From positions 7,978,265-8,018,264 of the forward strand of contig CM022666.1 of NCBI GenBank assembly GCA_012295275.1: a stretch of 40,000 bases of DNA. Direction: 5' to 3'. Shown here in pieces: positions 38,917 to 40,000 of the stretch. Numbering within the stretch: the first letter of the stretch is position 1; the number at the start of each line of letters is the position of its first letter. The notes beneath the pieces were generated by a model, which did not search any database, had not been told where the DNA came from, and worked only from the letters and a program-made list of their open reading frames with translations. A program made the position numbers and the translations under genes. Origin of the DNA: Chrysomallon squamiferum (taxonomy: Eukaryota > Mollusca > Gastropoda > Neomphalida > Peltospiridae).

Positions 38917-39259
38917 CTATATATTTGTTGTCGTTAGTATTTATAAATAAATAAATACATTAAAATTAAAAATAAAAAATAAAATAAAAACAAACAGACA
39001 TGGATGTCTATAAAACATTTAGGGTGGGATAAATCGAAAATGGCACTAGTGTGCAACAGACAAAATTCATAAGAAACTGTTTTATTAACGGGTATTATGA
39101 TATCTACGTTTAAGCTCACTTAAAAAAGTACTCAGATACGCACACACATATATATGTATATATATATAATAATTCACGTACATATAATTCACATACATTC
39201 ATTTACATAGACACAGACACTATATTCATACAAACATGACATATACAGGTAATGGATAG

Positions 39260-39282
39260 GTTTTTTTTTTTTTTTTTTTTAA
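39260..39282 (+). repeat. Poly-T tract
   Basis: A T run of over 20 bases in DNA without recognised genes. Confidence 0.9.
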
Positions 39283-39594
39283 CAGTAAGATTAATCTGAG
39301 ATCAATACTACATAGCCCCAAACCTCGGTAACAGGGTGACTTTTTGGTTTAGGATACAAAGAGTTAACTCTTAATGGTGATCAGAAACCCACGTTAAAGC
39401 TTATAGTGCTGACTGTGTTATGAAAGTAAGTCGGTTACGAAGTAGTTAACGGTATATTACATAGGGGGATAAAATAATTTTATAAATTCTGCAAGTTTCA
39501 GTCTTAATTAAAATTCACACAGAGGAAATGAGACGTGCTACTGTCTGGACTGGTTTATGCCTATAAATAAATCATACGAAATTCTTGGAGTAAT

Positions 39595-39786
39595 AAATGG
39601 TAGTGGTAGTAGCAGTAGTTGTAGTAACAGAAGCAGTAATAATACTGATGGTGTTAGCGGTGGTAGTGGTTGTAGAACCATTAGTATTACATTATAGTGA
39701 AATGATAGTAGTAATGTTAATTACAAGAAACCGAAATAGAGAAGCAATATTTATGATAGAAAAAAAAAAAATTGTAATTGTCAGTA

Positions 39787-39842
<56 letters not shown>
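39595..39842 (+). repeat. GTAGTG-type mosaic and (AAT)n
   Basis: GTAGTAG/GTGGTAG repeats at about 39599-39680, and an (AAT)n run of about 18 units at 39788-39842. Confidence 0.93.
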
Positions 39843-39843
<1 letters not shown>

Positions 39844-39924
39844 TGCAGTAACAGCAGTTCTGTTGTGTTAATGATGGAAAATTGATTAGACTCATTCACG
39901 AAAGCCGATTATACCCGGCAAAAT

Positions 39925-39938
39925 ATTACCATGGTAAC
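39925..39938. promoter_or_regulatory. X-box-like RFX palindrome
   Basis: ATTACC-AT-GGTAAC fits the RFX X-box pattern RYYNYY-N2-RRNRAC on both strands. The following 60 bases to the window end are less AT-rich, so a promoter may begin here, but no gene is visible. Confidence 0.35.
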
Positions 39939-40000
39939 ATGGAGCAAACGTCTGCTCAGACTGCGCAAAGCTTAAAGAAGCGACAACCAGTCAGAAATAT

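Overview
The window is nuclear DNA of an animal, most likely a marine or freshwater invertebrate of mollusc-like type. The evidence for this is that the introns are GT-AG, the non-coding DNA is very AT-rich and packed with microsatellites, and the proteins are animal-like; the phylum is a low-confidence guess. It holds two protein-coding genes, three tRNA genes and a large amount of simple and degenerate tandem repeat.

Region 1 (1-22,785, + strand) is most of a tripeptidyl-peptidase II gene (TPP2), the giant cytosolic subtilisin-like exopeptidase that trims peptides released by the proteasome. I can place 28 coding exons with GT-AG borders and a continuous reading frame (1,177 codons plus stop). 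The exon(s) with the start codon and the catalytic Asp lie left of the window. The catalytic His, oxyanion Asn and catalytic Ser are all present. One stretch of about 25 residues that vertebrate TPP2 has between my exons 19 and 20 was not found. The introns carry a 2.2-kb minisatellite (15.0-17.2 kb) and several local degenerate repeats, some of which look like copies of the edge of the adjacent exon together with its splice site.

Region 2 (22.8-29.0 kb) is intergenic: the TPP2 3' end, a segment bracketed by T30 and A32, a cluster of CRE-like TGACGTCA/TTACGTCA sites (24.0-25.1 kb), and a threefold tandem repeat of about 316 bp in which each unit carries one identical, intact tRNA-Ser(CGA) gene on the - strand (26.8-27.6 kb).

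Region 3 (29,031-31,403, - strand) is an intronless gene for a 790-residue protein made almost wholly of about 29 short SHOC2/Ras-group-type leucine-rich repeats, with basic ends. Its base composition is far more GC-rich than its surroundings.

Region 4 (31.4-40.0 kb) has no gene I can support. It contains mosaics of TAA/TAG trinucleotide repeats, (GA)n tracts, three perfect CRE palindromes (32.6-33.0 kb), degenerate tandem arrays (33.4-33.75 and 37.6-38.1 kb), a 65-bp near-perfect inverted repeat (38,746-38,916) and a few less AT-rich islands with X-box-like sites. TPP2, the tRNAs and the LRR gene show no sign of acting together; they are ordinary neighbours. I found no clear novel multi-gene system. 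The most unusual signal is the repeated local copying of TPP2 exon edges and splice sites into neighbouring introns.
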